64,000 nt of DNA from Mucilaginibacter flavidus (GCF_024055575.1 NZ_JAMXOE010000001.1:913659-977658), one strand, 5' to 3'. Positions 8,564-18,889 are shown, numbered from the stretch's first letter. The notes: a model not told the origin generated them from the sequence alone. Translations and numbers: made by a program.

Positions 8564-11500
8564 CCCCGTGCTTACTTTACCCGCCGGGCACACTGCCCAC
8601 ATCGCTTCAACAATTGTATCGCCGGATAATAAATACCTTATTTCTTCGTCCGACGATAATACCACTAAGATTTGGGAGATGGCCTCGGGCAAACTGCTTT
8701 ATAATTTCCCGGATAAAACAGCGGCCGGGGGGCCTTATATGTTTAACCAGTTTATTTTTAAAAGCAACGGCACCGAATTGATAGCATTAGGCAGGGATGT
8801 ATTAATGATCTTTGATTTCGGCAAATTCAAAATAACCAAACAAGTTGCATTGAAAGGTTTTGTATCCGCAGCACTGGCGGCTAACGACCGGACACTGTAC
8901 ATATCAACCCGGCCGGAAAATTACAAGGCAACTATCATTAGCATGGACCTGCAGGATTTTTCGGTTAAAAAGCTGTATACACAGTCGTCTGCTGATAATT
9001 ATTATTTTGCCATTTACAGGATATCATTAAATAAACAACAGAACAAACTGCTCTGTTTTAACGGTCGTCAAGAATCGGCGCTGATTGATACCGCCGGTAA
9101 TGAATTAGAGAAATTTAACACTGATGTAAAGATGTTGTGTTTCCTTCCCAATGGTGAAATGATGGGCATAAAGGAATTGGAAAAATATAGTCGTAATTAT
9201 ACCATACGCCTAATTAATGCAGATACAAAACAAGTAAGCTGGGAAACAAACATTACGTTTCAGGGCACTTTTACTTATGAATATAACTTTCAAACAATAC
9301 AGTTTGACAAAAAATCCGGGCAGTGTTTGTTAGCATCTGGCGAAGATTTTGCGGTTTTTGATTATATAAATCACACGGTGCCAAATTTATACCCCGTGCC
9401 TGTTGGCAAAGCTCGCAGTATGTGTTTTACGCCGAAGCCTGGAGTTTTTATTATTGGAACACAGTCATTTGCCGAGGGTGGAGTTAAGCTGTACCCCATT
9501 AATACAAACAATAATTTAGCCGGTGATAATTTTGGCGATGCGCTGATGTATGTTGGATCATTAAAATCAAGCGCATTGGCCAGTACCATATTACTTGGCG
9601 GCATTTATAAAACTTTTAAGCAGCTGAGCATAACCCGCAACGGCTTTAGGGCTCATAACTTGTCGTTTAATAAGCCCGGGCCCTTCATGACTATACCTGA
9701 TCTCATCGGTATTTCCCCCGATGGAAAAACGGGGGTAAATGCAACTGTAAATTCTGTTAATCTTTATAACACGGAAGCCCCTGGCGAAAAATATGACGCA
9801 ATTGACACTCCGCAAACATCCAGCCCCCAGGAAATTGTTTTTTCGAACGATGGAACGTTGCTGGCCACCATTGGAGGCGCAGAGGTTAGAATAATTGATA
9901 TAAAAAGCAAAAAGGTGCTTAAAAAAATTCCCACCGGGGATGATTATTTGTTTCAGGGAAAAACAGGTACCGGTGCATTTTCGCCGGATAACAAAACGTT
10001 TATCGCTTTTAGTATCAGGAAGGGTGAGCCCATTGGTTATATGGCCTGTTTTAATGTTACGACAGGTGCAAAGCTTTGGGAGCGACAAGGGGGGGATTAC
10101 TCCTTCAACTTCAGCAGGGATAACGCGGTGGTTTTTTGTATTGACCATTACCAGAATAAGGCAATGTGGCTAAATGTAAGTGACGGTGCGCCTATTAAAC
10201 TAAAAGTTTTTGGTGACGGCAAGCAGATAAGCAACGCGGTGGTTACCAGCGACCTGAAATATGCCTTGCTAAACGTTGGCAGCAAAATTGAAATTTGGGA
10301 CCTGGCTACTTTTACTAAAACCGGCGAACTGACCGGTCACCCCAATAATGTGAGCTATAGCGCATTTATGAGTAACGAAAAATACCTTATATCTTCTTCG
10401 GCTGATAATACCATAAGGATATGGGATTGGAAAAACCAAAAAGAGCTGCTGAAACTGGTATTGTTTGATGACAATGAAGAATGGGCGGCTTTTACCCCCG
10501 ATGGCAGATTTGATGCTACACCCACTATGCTGAAGAAAATGTATTACACCCAGGGGAAGGAAATTATACCACTCGAGGGACTGTACGAGCAATTTTTTAC
10601 CCCCTTGCTTATCAACAGGGTTCTTAATGGTGAGCGGTTTGCGCCGCTGCCGGTTGACATTAATAACCTTAAAAGGGTGCCAACAGTAAAAATGACCTAC
10701 GAGGCCGGGCAGCGCAACCTTGTTGTAAGCAATGATATCCCCACCTTTAATAACACAACCGGTGTAGCGGAAATTAGTGTTACAGCAACATCGCCCGACG
10801 ATGCCATTGATGAAATTAGGGTTTTTCACAATGGTAAAATTGTAACGCTTACCTCCCGGAATCTGATAGTAACAAATGACAGCAAGGCAAGCACAGTTAC
10901 AAAAAAATACACCATCAACCTGCTGCCCGGCCAGAACAACGTCCGTGCTTTGGCGCTAAACACGCAGCGCACAGAAAGCGCGCCCGATGAATTGGCTGTA
11001 ATTTATAAAGGGGGCAATGCAGCAGTCGCCCCGGCCCCGGTTAGTACAAACGCTGGCGGCATAATTGCTGCTATCGATAAAAATGCAACGCTGCACCTGG
11101 TGGTGGTTGGCATAAACGCCTATAAAAACCCCAAAATGAGCCTCAATTATGCATTAGCCGACGCGACCGCATTTAAGGATGAAGCCGAGCGCGATGCACA
11201 TACGATGATAACCAACGTAAAAACATATTTTGTTACTGATGATAAAGCGGATAAAAGCGGCATTTTGGCCGCCCTTACCGAAGTGCAAAAAAATGCCAAA
11301 CCGCAGGATGTATTCGTGTTTTACTATGCCGGACACGGGGTTATCAGCGAAAAAAATAAGGAGTTTTACCTGGTACCGAATGATGTTACCGATCTAAAAA
11401 ATGTTGACGAGGCGCTTGAACTGCACGGCATACCTTCAAAAATGCTGCAGCAATATGCTATTAACATAGCCGCCCAAAAACAGGTATTTATACTAGATGC

Positions 11501-11843
11501 CTGCCAAAGCGCCGGGGCCTTCGCCACGCTGATGACCAATGATGCCAACCGCCAGAAAAGCTTTGCCGTTGTAGCGCGAAGCACGGGCACGCATTGGATA
11601 GCCGCCAGCGGCAGCCAGCAGTTTGCCAACGAGTTTGCCCAGCTTGGTCACGGCGCATTTACCTATGTGTTGCTAAAAGCCATGAAGGGCGAAGCGGCCA
11701 GCAATAACATGGTGACCATAAACGGTTTGAAAAATTACCTGCAGGTGCAGGTTCCCGATTTAATGAAGAAATATAACGGCACGCCGCAATACCCTTCGAG
11801 TTATGGTTTGGGCAACGATTTTCCGGTAGAGGTAATGCAATAA
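8505..11843 (+). CDS. exported WD40/caspase (peptidase C14) protein, copy 3
   Basis: The 1112-aa protein has a signal peptide ending GLKGFSQ. Clear WD40 repeats occur early (NTTKIWEMASG, about 60) and before the linker (NTIRIWDWKNQKE, about 645). The Ig-like linker contains QRNLVVSND, and the caspase domain starts near 865 (VVVGINAYKNPK). The catalytic dyad is His944 (YYAGHG) and Cys1000 (LDACQSAG). It lies 8 bp after the stop of copy 2, so it is probably co-transcribed with it. Large stretches from the linker onward are nearly identical in DNA to copy 2, whereas the N-terminal propeller has diverged more. This is the intact reference for repairing copy 2. Confidence 0.9.
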   Translation: MKKIFLLIFCFLGLKGFSQGPVLTLPAGHTAHIASTIVSPDNKYLISSSDDNTTKIWEMASGKLLYNFPDKTAAGGPYMFNQFIFKSNGTELIALGRDVLMIFDFGKFKITKQVALKGFVSAALAANDRTLYISTRPENYKATIISMDLQDFSVKKLYTQSSADNYYFAIYRISLNKQQNKLLCFNGRQESALIDTAGNELEKFNTDVKMLCFLPNGEMMGIKELEKYSRNYTIRLINADTKQVSWETNITFQGTFTYEYNFQTIQFDKKSGQCLLASGEDFAVFDYINHTVPNLYPVPVGKARSMCFTPKPGVFIIGTQSFAEGGVKLYPINTNNNLAGDNFGDALMYVGSLKSSALASTILLGGIYKTFKQLSITRNGFRAHNLSFNKPGPFMTIPDLIGISPDGKTGVNATVNSVNLYNTEAPGEKYDAIDTPQTSSPQEIVFSNDGTLLATIGGAEVRIIDIKSKKVLKKIPTGDDYLFQGKTGTGAFSPDNKTFIAFSIRKGEPIGYMACFNVTTGAKLWERQGGDYSFNFSRDNAVVFCIDHYQNKAMWLNVSDGAPIKLKVFGDGKQISNAVVTSDLKYALLNVGSKIEIWDLATFTKTGELTGHPNNVSYSAFMSNEKYLISSSADNTIRIWDWKNQKELLKLVLFDDNEEWAAFTPDGRFDATPTMLKKMYYTQGKEIIPLEGLYEQFFTPLLINRVLNGERFAPLPVDINNLKRVPTVKMTYEAGQRNLVVSNDIPTFNNTTGVAEISVTATSPDDAIDEIRVFHNGKIVTLTSRNLIVTNDSKASTVTKKYTINLLPGQNNVRALALNTQRTESAPDELAVIYKGGNAAVAPAPVSTNAGGIIAAIDKNATLHLVVVGINAYKNPKMSLNYALADATAFKDEAERDAHTMITNVKTYFVTDDKADKSGILAALTEVQKNAKPQDVFVFYYAGHGVISEKNKEFYLVPNDVTDLKNVDEALELHGIPSKMLQQYAINIAAQKQVFILDACQSAGAFATLMTNDANRQKSFAVVARSTGTHWIAASGSQQFANEFAQLGHGAFTYVLLKAMKGEAASNNMVTINGLKNYLQVQVPDLMKKYNGTPQYPSSYGLGNDFPVEVMQ

Positions 11844-11855
11844 ATATCAAACAAG

Positions 11856-14800
11856 ATGAAACTAATATTTACTTTTTTTCTGGCGGTTATTTTTACTGAT
11901 TGCGTTGCCCAAAAGCTGGAGCTGCGTATCCCCATTGCCCACACCGGGTATGTGCAGGCGGCAGCCATATCGCCCGACGATAAATATATCGCCACCGGTG
12001 CATCGGATAAATCGGTGAAAATTTGGAGTATAGCCAACGGCATGCAATTAAAAACATTGCAGCTAACCGACGATGTGCAGGGCCAGCTAAAGTTTATGGC
12101 AGATAAACGGCACCTTACCGTACGCATGGAAAGCGGATGGGAATACTGGGACATGCTTAACGGGAAAATGGAATATGAGTTTTTGAGGGCCAAAATGAAA
12201 GGCGACTATAAAATAGGCATCATTATATCCGCCGACGGAACCATGGCTGCCGTAGTTAGCGCCGGAACTATTATGATACGCAATACCGCAGACGGAACAC
12301 TTTTGAAAACCATTAATTGGAAAGCGCCTGACCCGGAAGGCTCGTTTAACATCAACAATATCAAATTCAACAAAAAATATATTGCGATTGTAGAAGGCGG
12401 TAAGCTAATGGCTTATAATATAGACAATAGTGCTGCCCTGCAATTTGAACAACCCGACGCCCAGCCCGACCAAATTGGCCTTGCGCCAGACAATAACGAG
12501 CTTTATGTTAACGGCAAAACCAAACTTTACAAAGTAAACCTTGATACCCGTGTGGTAACGGTGCTAGAGGAAAAAACCATAACTGTAGATGCTGTTAGCT
12601 TTTCGAACAATGGCAAATATGTATTGATGTCGCCCCGCCGGGTGATTGACAGGGCAACTAACCAGGAACTGCATTACTTTTTTGAAATGGACTACAATGT
12701 TGTGGTAGCTGCCAGCGAACAATACTTCGTGTTTTTCGACCGCGAAAGCAGTAATGGGCACCTATATGCGATGGATAGTTTTGAAAAGCTACGGGATTTT
12801 AAAAATGAAACTGCGCGACTACAGCTGATGACTGTAAACACCAAAACAAATCAGCTTATTTTTACTACCGCAGCAAACGAAGCACGCTTTTGGAATCTCG
12901 GCAGCTACAAGTTTGAAAAAACAGTTCCTTTTGCCACCAAAGAAGGCGCAAACCGCTATAGTTCGGCCTTTGGCGACCAGGGCGATTATTACCTGTCAGG
13001 CAATTTTTCGCGGCAAACGATTGTTAATATTAACACGGGCCGCGTGTTGACTACCTCTGATAAGGGCGTAAAAAGCATATCGCCAGATGGCACCATAGGC
13101 TTTATAGAAAAAGCCGGCGCCGGCAATATAATTAATTTAAGCAGCGGGGCCGTAATTAAAACTATCAGCCTAACCTATCCAAGATATTTTGCATCGCCTG
13201 ATAACCAAACAGTTGTTTACCAGCACTACCCTGATGCGCGGGTTAACATTTATAACTATCGAACAAATACGGAGCTAACTGCAGAGGTGCAGGTTGGCGA
13301 CTACCCAATTTTTAACAGCGCCGGCAATAAGCTGTATAGCGTAGATGTTTTACACGACCAGGGGCCGCAATCGCCAAGCTTAATAACCACCTCGGTAAGC
13401 ACCGGCCGGCAGCTTGCAAAAATACCGCTGCTTGAAATTAACAGCATGAGGGTAAACAAATTTGCCATTTCGCCCGATGAAAAATACGTCACAGTATCGT
13501 ATCGTAACCGTGGCGACTACTACATGAGCAAAAATAATATGCTGATTGTTTATGAATTTGCCACCGGGAAAGAAGTTAGCCGCGCCGGGGACATTTTGGG
13601 CGCCGATGAAATATCGTTTTTAGGGAACAATTACCTGGTAGCCTTAATGAGCGAGATAACCAACATGGTACAGGTATACGACGGATTAACGGCTAAACAC
13701 GTGGTCGACCTTGCCCATTTTAAAGGCCTTAACGATTGGATAGCTGTTACCCCCGACGGCTTGTACGACGGCAATATGGAGAGCCTCAAAAAATTTTACT
13801 TTGTGCGCGGCAACGAGTTTGTTGACCCCGGCGCTTATTTCGAAAAGTTTTATACGCCTAACCTGTTTGCCCGTATAGTTGCCGGCGAAAAATTTGCTCC
13901 CGTGGATGTAAATATCAAAGCGGTGCCGAAAGTAAAGATTAGCTACAAACAGGTTTACCGCAATTTAAACGTGGTTGATGATAAAGTGCCAACCTATAAC
14001 AATACCACCGGCATTGCCGAGATTACCGTAAATGCATCTGCAGAAAATGATAAAGTTGATGAGATACGCCTGTTTCATAATGGTAAAATTGTAAACCTTG
14101 CCACCCGCGGATTGTTTGTTACTGATAATTCCACTGGCACCGATAGCAAAAAATATACGTTAAACTTATTGCCGGGGGTAAACAATATCCGCGCAGTTGC
14201 GCTTAACAGCCAGCGCACAGAGAGCGCGCCAGACGAGATATCCGTACGTTACGACAACGGCACAACGCAGGCCAACATACCAGCCAGTCCTGCGGCAAAT
14301 AATTTAAACACTTTTATTGCCGGGATTGATAAGGACGCCACTGTGCATTTAATTGTGGTTGGCATCAATCAATATAAAAACCCAAAAATGAGCCTCAACT
14401 ACGCCCTGGCCGATGCAACAGCATTTAAAGAAGAGGCCGAACGCGATGCAGCCACGTTTACGGCCAATATTAAAACTTATTTTATTACTGATGACAAGGC
14501 GGACAAAGCCGGTATTTTACAGGCATTTAAAACGGTGCAGCAAAACGCCAAACCACAGGATGTATTAATATTTTACTACGCTGGCCACGGAGTTATCAGC
14601 GATAAAAATAAAGAGTTTTACCTGGTACCGACCGATGTTGCGGACTTAAAAAATGTAGATGAAGCATTGGCGGAGCATGGCATCCCATCCAAATTATTGC
14701 AGCAATATGCCATCGATATAACCGCACAGAAACAGGTATTTATTCTGGACGCCTGCCAAAGCGCCGGCGCATTTGCCTCGCTAATGAGCAACGATGCCGG

Positions 14801-15095
14801 CAAGCTGAAAAGCCTGGCGTTGGTTGCCCGCAGTACGGGTACGCATTGGATAGCAGCCAGTGGTAGCCAACAGTTTGCCAACGAGTTTTCGCAATTGGGG
14901 CATGGGGCGTTTACGTATGTACTGTTAAAAGCCATGAAGGGCGAGGCCACCAGCAACAAGATGGTTACGGTAAATGGCCTCAAAACCTATTTACAAATTC
15001 AGGTTCCCGATTTAATGAAGAAATATAATGGCACGCCGCAGTATCCGGCCAGCTATGGTTTTGGGAGCGATTTCCCGGTGCAGATTGTGAAATAA
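11856..15095 (+). CDS. exported WD40-like/caspase (peptidase C14) protein, copy 4
   Basis: The 1079-aa protein has a signal peptide ending FTDCVAQ. A WD40-like propeller (KSVKIWSIANG near residue 50) is followed by an Ig-like linker with YRNLNVVDD and a caspase domain from about 832 (VVVGINQYKNPK). The dyad is His911 and Cys967, with the same 56-residue spacing as the other copies. The linker resembles copy 1 rather than the adjacent copy 3. It starts 12 bp after copy 3 and so extends the putative operon. It ends 15 bp before the convergent YeiH-like gene, with no obvious strong terminator between them. Confidence 0.89.
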   Translation: MKLIFTFFLAVIFTDCVAQKLELRIPIAHTGYVQAAAISPDDKYIATGASDKSVKIWSIANGMQLKTLQLTDDVQGQLKFMADKRHLTVRMESGWEYWDMLNGKMEYEFLRAKMKGDYKIGIIISADGTMAAVVSAGTIMIRNTADGTLLKTINWKAPDPEGSFNINNIKFNKKYIAIVEGGKLMAYNIDNSAALQFEQPDAQPDQIGLAPDNNELYVNGKTKLYKVNLDTRVVTVLEEKTITVDAVSFSNNGKYVLMSPRRVIDRATNQELHYFFEMDYNVVVAASEQYFVFFDRESSNGHLYAMDSFEKLRDFKNETARLQLMTVNTKTNQLIFTTAANEARFWNLGSYKFEKTVPFATKEGANRYSSAFGDQGDYYLSGNFSRQTIVNINTGRVLTTSDKGVKSISPDGTIGFIEKAGAGNIINLSSGAVIKTISLTYPRYFASPDNQTVVYQHYPDARVNIYNYRTNTELTAEVQVGDYPIFNSAGNKLYSVDVLHDQGPQSPSLITTSVSTGRQLAKIPLLEINSMRVNKFAISPDEKYVTVSYRNRGDYYMSKNNMLIVYEFATGKEVSRAGDILGADEISFLGNNYLVALMSEITNMVQVYDGLTAKHVVDLAHFKGLNDWIAVTPDGLYDGNMESLKKFYFVRGNEFVDPGAYFEKFYTPNLFARIVAGEKFAPVDVNIKAVPKVKISYKQVYRNLNVVDDKVPTYNNTTGIAEITVNASAENDKVDEIRLFHNGKIVNLATRGLFVTDNSTGTDSKKYTLNLLPGVNNIRAVALNSQRTESAPDEISVRYDNGTTQANIPASPAANNLNTFIAGIDKDATVHLIVVGINQYKNPKMSLNYALADATAFKEEAERDAATFTANIKTYFITDDKADKAGILQAFKTVQQNAKPQDVLIFYYAGHGVISDKNKEFYLVPTDVADLKNVDEALAEHGIPSKLLQQYAIDITAQKQVFILDACQSAGAFASLMSNDAGKLKSLALVARSTGTHWIAASGSQQFANEFSQLGHGAFTYVLLKAMKGEATSNKMVTVNGLKTYLQIQVPDLMKKYNGTPQYPASYGFGSDFPVQIVK

Positions 15096-15110
15096 GCTTT
15101 AATTGCTTTT

Positions 15111-16082
15111 TTACGCCAGGTGCATAACTGCATACAAAGCCGTAGCCGAAATAGCAATCCATAATACTACTCCTTGCAAAAAAGGTTTAAAGCCCACAGC
15201 CCCTAATACAGTTCGTGATAAGCCTGCGCCAATTAAAAACAATGTCAGCGTTAAGCCCGCTTTTGCAATCGCAATAAAATAAGGGCTTACAGCCGAGATT
15301 TTCGGGAGGTAAGTATTGGCTATCATCGCCAAAATATACAGCCCTATAAAGTAGGGGATTTTTATTTTTTTAGACTGATTTTTGAACAGCCCAGCTGCGA
15401 TAAAAGTTACAGGGATTATCCATAGCGCCCGGGCCAGTTTAACGGTGGTGGCAACTTCCAGCGCATGGGCGCCATACTTGCCTGCCGCACCAACAACCGA
15501 ACTGGTATCGTGTATGGCAATGGCGCACCAGAGACCGAACTGTGTTTGCGACAGGTTAAAGTAATGCCCGATAACAGGGAACGCGAACAGCGCGATAGAA
15601 TTAAGTACAAACACACAGCCTAAGGTAACCGATATTTGTTTTTCTTCGGCCTTTATTACAGGTGAAATGGCCGCAATAGCGCTGCCGCCGCAAATAGCTG
15701 TCCCAGACGAAATAAGGAACGAGGTTTTCTTATCGATGTTTAGCCATTTGCCCATAAAGTAACCAAATACCAAAGTGGCTGCTATTGAGGCTACAGTAAA
15801 TAAAATACCCTGTTTACCTGCCTGCAGAGCGCTGTGAACGTTCATGCCAAAGCCCAGGCCAACAACCGATACCTGGAGCAGTATATGAGTAGCTTTATGA
15901 TTAAGGTGCAGGTATGGATGCCCAATTAATTGCGCTATTACCAGACCGGCCAGAAGGGCTAATGCCGGGCTGGCAAAGGGCGTGAGGCAAAAAGACACGC
16001 AGATAATAAATATCGCCTTTTTTGTATAAGCGTTGATGTTAATTAGAGACCGGGAGTTTGCAGCCGGTTGTAGTACTTGCAT
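15111..16082 (-). CDS. yeiH: YeiH-family (UPF0324) putative sulfate exporter
   Basis: The 323-aa polytopic membrane protein has about nine to ten hydrophobic segments. It carries family-typical stretches such as GTAICGGSAIAAISPV (about residues 130-145) and IHDTSSVVGAAGKYG (about 190-205). Members of UPF0324 are annotated as putative sulfate exporters; the substrate is not proven. No LysR-type regulator, the usual partner of enterobacterial yeiH, is next to it. It runs convergent to the caspase array. Its upstream region (16083-16376) is AT-rich and shared with the divergent DUF2461 gene. Confidence 0.85.
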   Translation of the reverse strand: MQVLQPAANSRSLININAYTKKAIFIICVSFCLTPFASPALALLAGLVIAQLIGHPYLHLNHKATHILLQVSVVGLGFGMNVHSALQAGKQGILFTVASIAATLVFGYFMGKWLNIDKKTSFLISSGTAICGGSAIAAISPVIKAEEKQISVTLGCVFVLNSIALFAFPVIGHYFNLSQTQFGLWCAIAIHDTSSVVGAAGKYGAHALEVATTVKLARALWIIPVTFIAAGLFKNQSKKIKIPYFIGLYILAMIANTYLPKISAVSPYFIAIAKAGLTLTLFLIGAGLSRTVLGAVGFKPFLQGVVLWIAISATALYAVMHLA

Positions 16083-16327
16083 AACTATAAATTATTTATT
16101 GATGCAAGTATCGGTAGCATTCTAATGTATTTTATATCATAAAGTGGAATACTCGATAACTTAAAGTAATGACAAACCGTGCTCTGTATGTGCTTCATCA
16201 CTCATTTGGAATGAAAAAAGTGGTTTTTCGGCACATTTTCGATATAAGTAATACTTGTGTAATGATTTACTAAACAAGCTTCGATTACATTGACAGCCGT
16301 TAGATTTGAAAAACACAACCAACCAAT

Positions 16328-16360
16328 GAAAGCCGGGGATTTAGGTAACCACCCCTGCTT
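16328..16360 (+). promoter_or_regulatory. hairpin in the leader of the DUF2461 gene
   Basis: AAAGCCGGGG (16328-16337) pairs with CCCCTGCTTT (16351-16360) with one mismatch, ending 16 nt before the start codon at 16377. It is not followed by a T-run. It may affect translation or processing. The rest of 16083-16376 shows no gene. Confidence 0.4.
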
Positions 16361-16376
16361 TATGAAGGACTAAAAA

Positions 16377-17066
16377 ATGGCTAAAGTAAAATTTCCGGCA
16401 TCGGCCTTTAAATTTATTAACGAATTAAAAGCAAATAACGACCGCAATTGGTTTGCGGCTAATAAACCTACATATCTAGAAGAGCAGGCCCGGGTAGCTG
16501 CTTTTGCCGACCGCATGCTGCACGAGCTAAACCTGCACGATGTTATTGAAACTGCCGGCGGGGCAAAAAGCATGTACCGCATTTACCGCGATGTTCGTTT
16601 CTCTAAGGATAAAACCCCTTTCAGCACTTATTGGGGCGGGCGTTTTAAACGGGCGGGCAAGCAAAGACGCGGGGGATATTATTACCATTTTGAACCCGGC
16701 GATAAAAGCTTTGTAATGGCCGGTTTTTGGGGACCAAACACGCAGGATATCAAATTAGTGCGTGATGATATTGGATTTGATCCGGCACCATTGCGGGCCA
16801 TTCTTAGTAACGAAACTTTTGTAAACACTTTTGGTGCTCTGCAGGGTGAACAATTAAAAACACAACCTAAGGGTTATGACGGCTCGCACGAGGCCGTCGA
16901 CTTGCTGCGCTTTAAACAATACCTGGTAATGCGCCGGTTTACCGACAAAGAAGTTTTGAGCGATAATTTTATCGATTTGATAAACCAGGCTTTTAAAAAT
17001 ACGCGGCCTTTTCTCGATTACATGAGCGAAGTGCTAATGACTGATATCAACGGAATATTAATCTGA
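16377..17066 (+). CDS. DUF2461 family protein
   Basis: The 229-aa protein matches the DUF2461/TIGR02453 pattern: an N-terminal FINELKANNDRNWFAANK (about residues 12-29) and RDVRFSKDKTPF (about 71-82), followed by a Phe/Gly-rich core (YYYHFEPGDKSF). The molecular function of the family is unknown. No signal peptide is seen. It is followed 12 bp later by a DinB-like gene in the same direction, so the two are probably co-transcribed. Confidence 0.88.
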   Translation: MAKVKFPASAFKFINELKANNDRNWFAANKPTYLEEQARVAAFADRMLHELNLHDVIETAGGAKSMYRIYRDVRFSKDKTPFSTYWGGRFKRAGKQRRGGYYYHFEPGDKSFVMAGFWGPNTQDIKLVRDDIGFDPAPLRAILSNETFVNTFGALQGEQLKTQPKGYDGSHEAVDLLRFKQYLVMRRFTDKEVLSDNFIDLINQAFKNTRPFLDYMSEVLMTDINGILI

Positions 17067-17078
17067 ATTATAAAACAC

Positions 17079-17555
17079 ATGTCTGAAAAATTGATTATCA
17101 CCCAATGCCTTGCGGCCTGGGAACAGCGCATTGCGCAGGCCACCAAATTATTTGATTCGCTAAGCGATTGGGCAATGGACGAGGAGATTGCTCCCGGCCG
17201 CAATAAAGTTGTGTATGTAATAGGCCATTTATTGGCTGTGCACGACAGGATGGTGGAAGCCCTGGAACTGGGCAAACGCTCGCATGCCGACCTTGATCAT
17301 CTTTTCATCGACGCCCAGCAGCCTAACGCTGTTTATCCTGAAACCGGATGGTTAAAGGAGAGCTGGGATAAGCTGCACCAATTCCTCAATGAAAAATTCA
17401 ACAAAATGACGGTTGAAGATTGGCTTTCCAGGCATACGTATGTTACAGCGGAAGAATTTGCAACCCAGCCCGAAAGAAACAAATTGAATTTATTGATAAG
17501 CCGCACCAACCATTTAAGCTCGCATAACGGGCAATTGTTATTGGTGAAAAAGTAG
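17079..17555 (+). CDS. DinB-like four-helix-bundle protein
   Basis: The 158-aa protein has a DinB/YfiT-like pattern with candidate metal-binding histidines in GHLLAVHDRM (about residue 50) and near the C-terminus (HLSSHNGQLL, about 147). Members are putative metal-dependent enzymes, some acting as thiol transferases in low-molecular-weight thiol pathways; no substrate can be read here. It ends at a strong convergent terminator. Confidence 0.8.
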   Translation: MSEKLIITQCLAAWEQRIAQATKLFDSLSDWAMDEEIAPGRNKVVYVIGHLLAVHDRMVEALELGKRSHADLDHLFIDAQQPNAVYPETGWLKESWDKLHQFLNEKFNKMTVEDWLSRHTYVTAEEFATQPERNKLNLLISRTNHLSSHNGQLLLVKK

Positions 17556-17567
17556 GGGTGAGTAGAT

Positions 17568-17607
17568 AAAAAGCCCGGGGATGTGAGATTCCATCCACGG
17601 GCTTTTT
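17568..17607. terminator. bidirectional intrinsic terminator
   Basis: AAAAAGCCCG (17568-17577) pairs with CGGGCTTTTT (17598-17607), with an inner GGATG/CATCC stem. It has A-run and T-run flanks and serves the plus-strand DinB gene and the minus-strand peptidase gene that converge here. Confidence 0.9.
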
Positions 17608-17623
17608 AAGAATTCTTCGCCGG

Positions 17624-18889
17624 TTAAAGGGCATTCACCTCCGCCTCAAACTTACTATCCGCCAAAAACTTTTTATAATCCTGTATGTGCAGCATATTAT
17701 AAACGGCTTGTTTTTTATTTTTTGCGTGGCTGTAATAGGCTTTGCAAATTCGGTAACCAACCCAATAACCCAAGTCGGCGGGGTGGTCGGGGCGGTCATC
17801 GTCACCGTTGCCTATCCAGTTCTGTTTGCGGTCAAGATACATCTCCTTTGCAAAATCGGTCCAAATTGTCTTTTCCTTGCCTTTTGCAAATTCCACCAAC
17901 CTGTCGTTGGTTTGTTTGCCCGAAATCAGTTCGCCCATAAAGTCGGCCATTCCTTCAATTATAGCCTCGCGCAGCAGTGTAGTGTCAGACGCCATGCTGT
18001 TTTGCTGGTAGTGGATCAGTTCGTGGGCCACAATATGAACCAGGCCTTTCAGCGGATTCAGGTAATGCAACTGCCAGCTTTTTATTTCAGACAAATCGGT
18101 AGCGCTGGTTTTTGCCGATTGATCGGCTGCAAGAATAAGGCCGTTACCTGTAGAAGTCCCGGCCGAATTCAACTTCCCTATCACAAAATAAATATCAGGG
18201 AAAATGGCATCAGGGTATAGTTTTTTAAACGCCACATAGCTATTAATATAATCCTGCTTGTAAGTTGCAGCTTTAAAAGTATTGGGACGGATACTGGTGT
18301 AAAACTTTTTCATCCCGTTGTGATCCCGCGTAAACGAATACAGGTTGTGCCCCATCTTGTTTACATAGTAATCAAGCAATGCTGTAGTGCCTTTATCAAA
18401 ATAATATTTTTTATAGATGCTTTCAGCATAAGCGGTATCAGCAGCAACTTTGTCAAATGCTGCCCAAAAGTTTTTTACATCGCTATCGATAATTTTTGCT
18501 TTCCGCGGATTGGTTGAGTAGGCCGGCTTCATACTACCGATAACCTTCTTCCAATGTGCACTGCCTTTCATAAAGTCGAAATCGTCATCGGCCTTTAGCA
18601 TGGGTATATCATTAAACCCGTATTTACCGATGCCCAACTCCAATAATTTAAAACTGCTAATGCTATCCTTGCCACCGGCATAAGCACTGGCGGCATAAAA
18701 ATAAATAGTGCTTTTGCTAATTTTATTATCAGCGGCTTCCGCGGCTTTTGTCCATATTTCGGCGGTTTTCATATAATCATGCTTTTTGTAAAACACATTG
18801 CCGGCTTGTAATAAGCTGTCGGATTTTGATTGGGCGAACGATGCGATTGCACTAAAAAATGCAAGTAACAGGAACGATATTTTTTTCAT
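17624..18889 (-). CDS. secreted putative zinc metallopeptidase (DUF2268-like)
   Basis: The 421-aa protein has a signal peptide ending FSAIASFAQ. The N-terminal third is helical and TPR-like (AGNVFYKKHDYMKTAEIW). A gluzincin-like zinc site is visible: HIVAHELIHYQQ (HExxH, about residues 287-298) followed by EGMADFMGEL (about 316), where the Glu could be the third ligand. The pattern resembles Bacteroidota proteins annotated as DUF2268 putative Zn-dependent proteases; the exact family is not certain. It is transcribed alone, divergent from the small periplasmic-protein gene. Confidence 0.72.
   Translation of the reverse strand: MKKISFLLLAFFSAIASFAQSKSDSLLQAGNVFYKKHDYMKTAEIWTKAAEAADNKISKSTIYFYAASAYAGGKDSISSFKLLELGIGKYGFNDIPMLKADDDFDFMKGSAHWKKVIGSMKPAYSTNPRKAKIIDSDVKNFWAAFDKVAADTAYAESIYKKYYFDKGTTALLDYYVNKMGHNLYSFTRDHNGMKKFYTSIRPNTFKAATYKQDYINSYVAFKKLYPDAIFPDIYFVIGKLNSAGTSTGNGLILAADQSAKTSATDLSEIKSWQLHYLNPLKGLVHIVAHELIHYQQNSMASDTTLLREAIIEGMADFMGELISGKQTNDRLVEFAKGKEKTIWTDFAKEMYLDRKQNWIGNGDDDRPDHPADLGYWVGYRICKAYYSHAKNKKQAVYNMLHIQDYKKFLADSKFEAEVNAL

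Noticed and set aside
9591..10148. 185-aa open frame on the minus strand in caspase copy 3
   Set aside because: Lies wholly inside a well-supported gene and has no coding-type composition or homologous features.
17687..18220. 177-aa open frame opposite the zinc peptidase gene
   Set aside because: Shadow frame; the minus-strand gene has a signal peptide and HExxH motif and uses this DNA.
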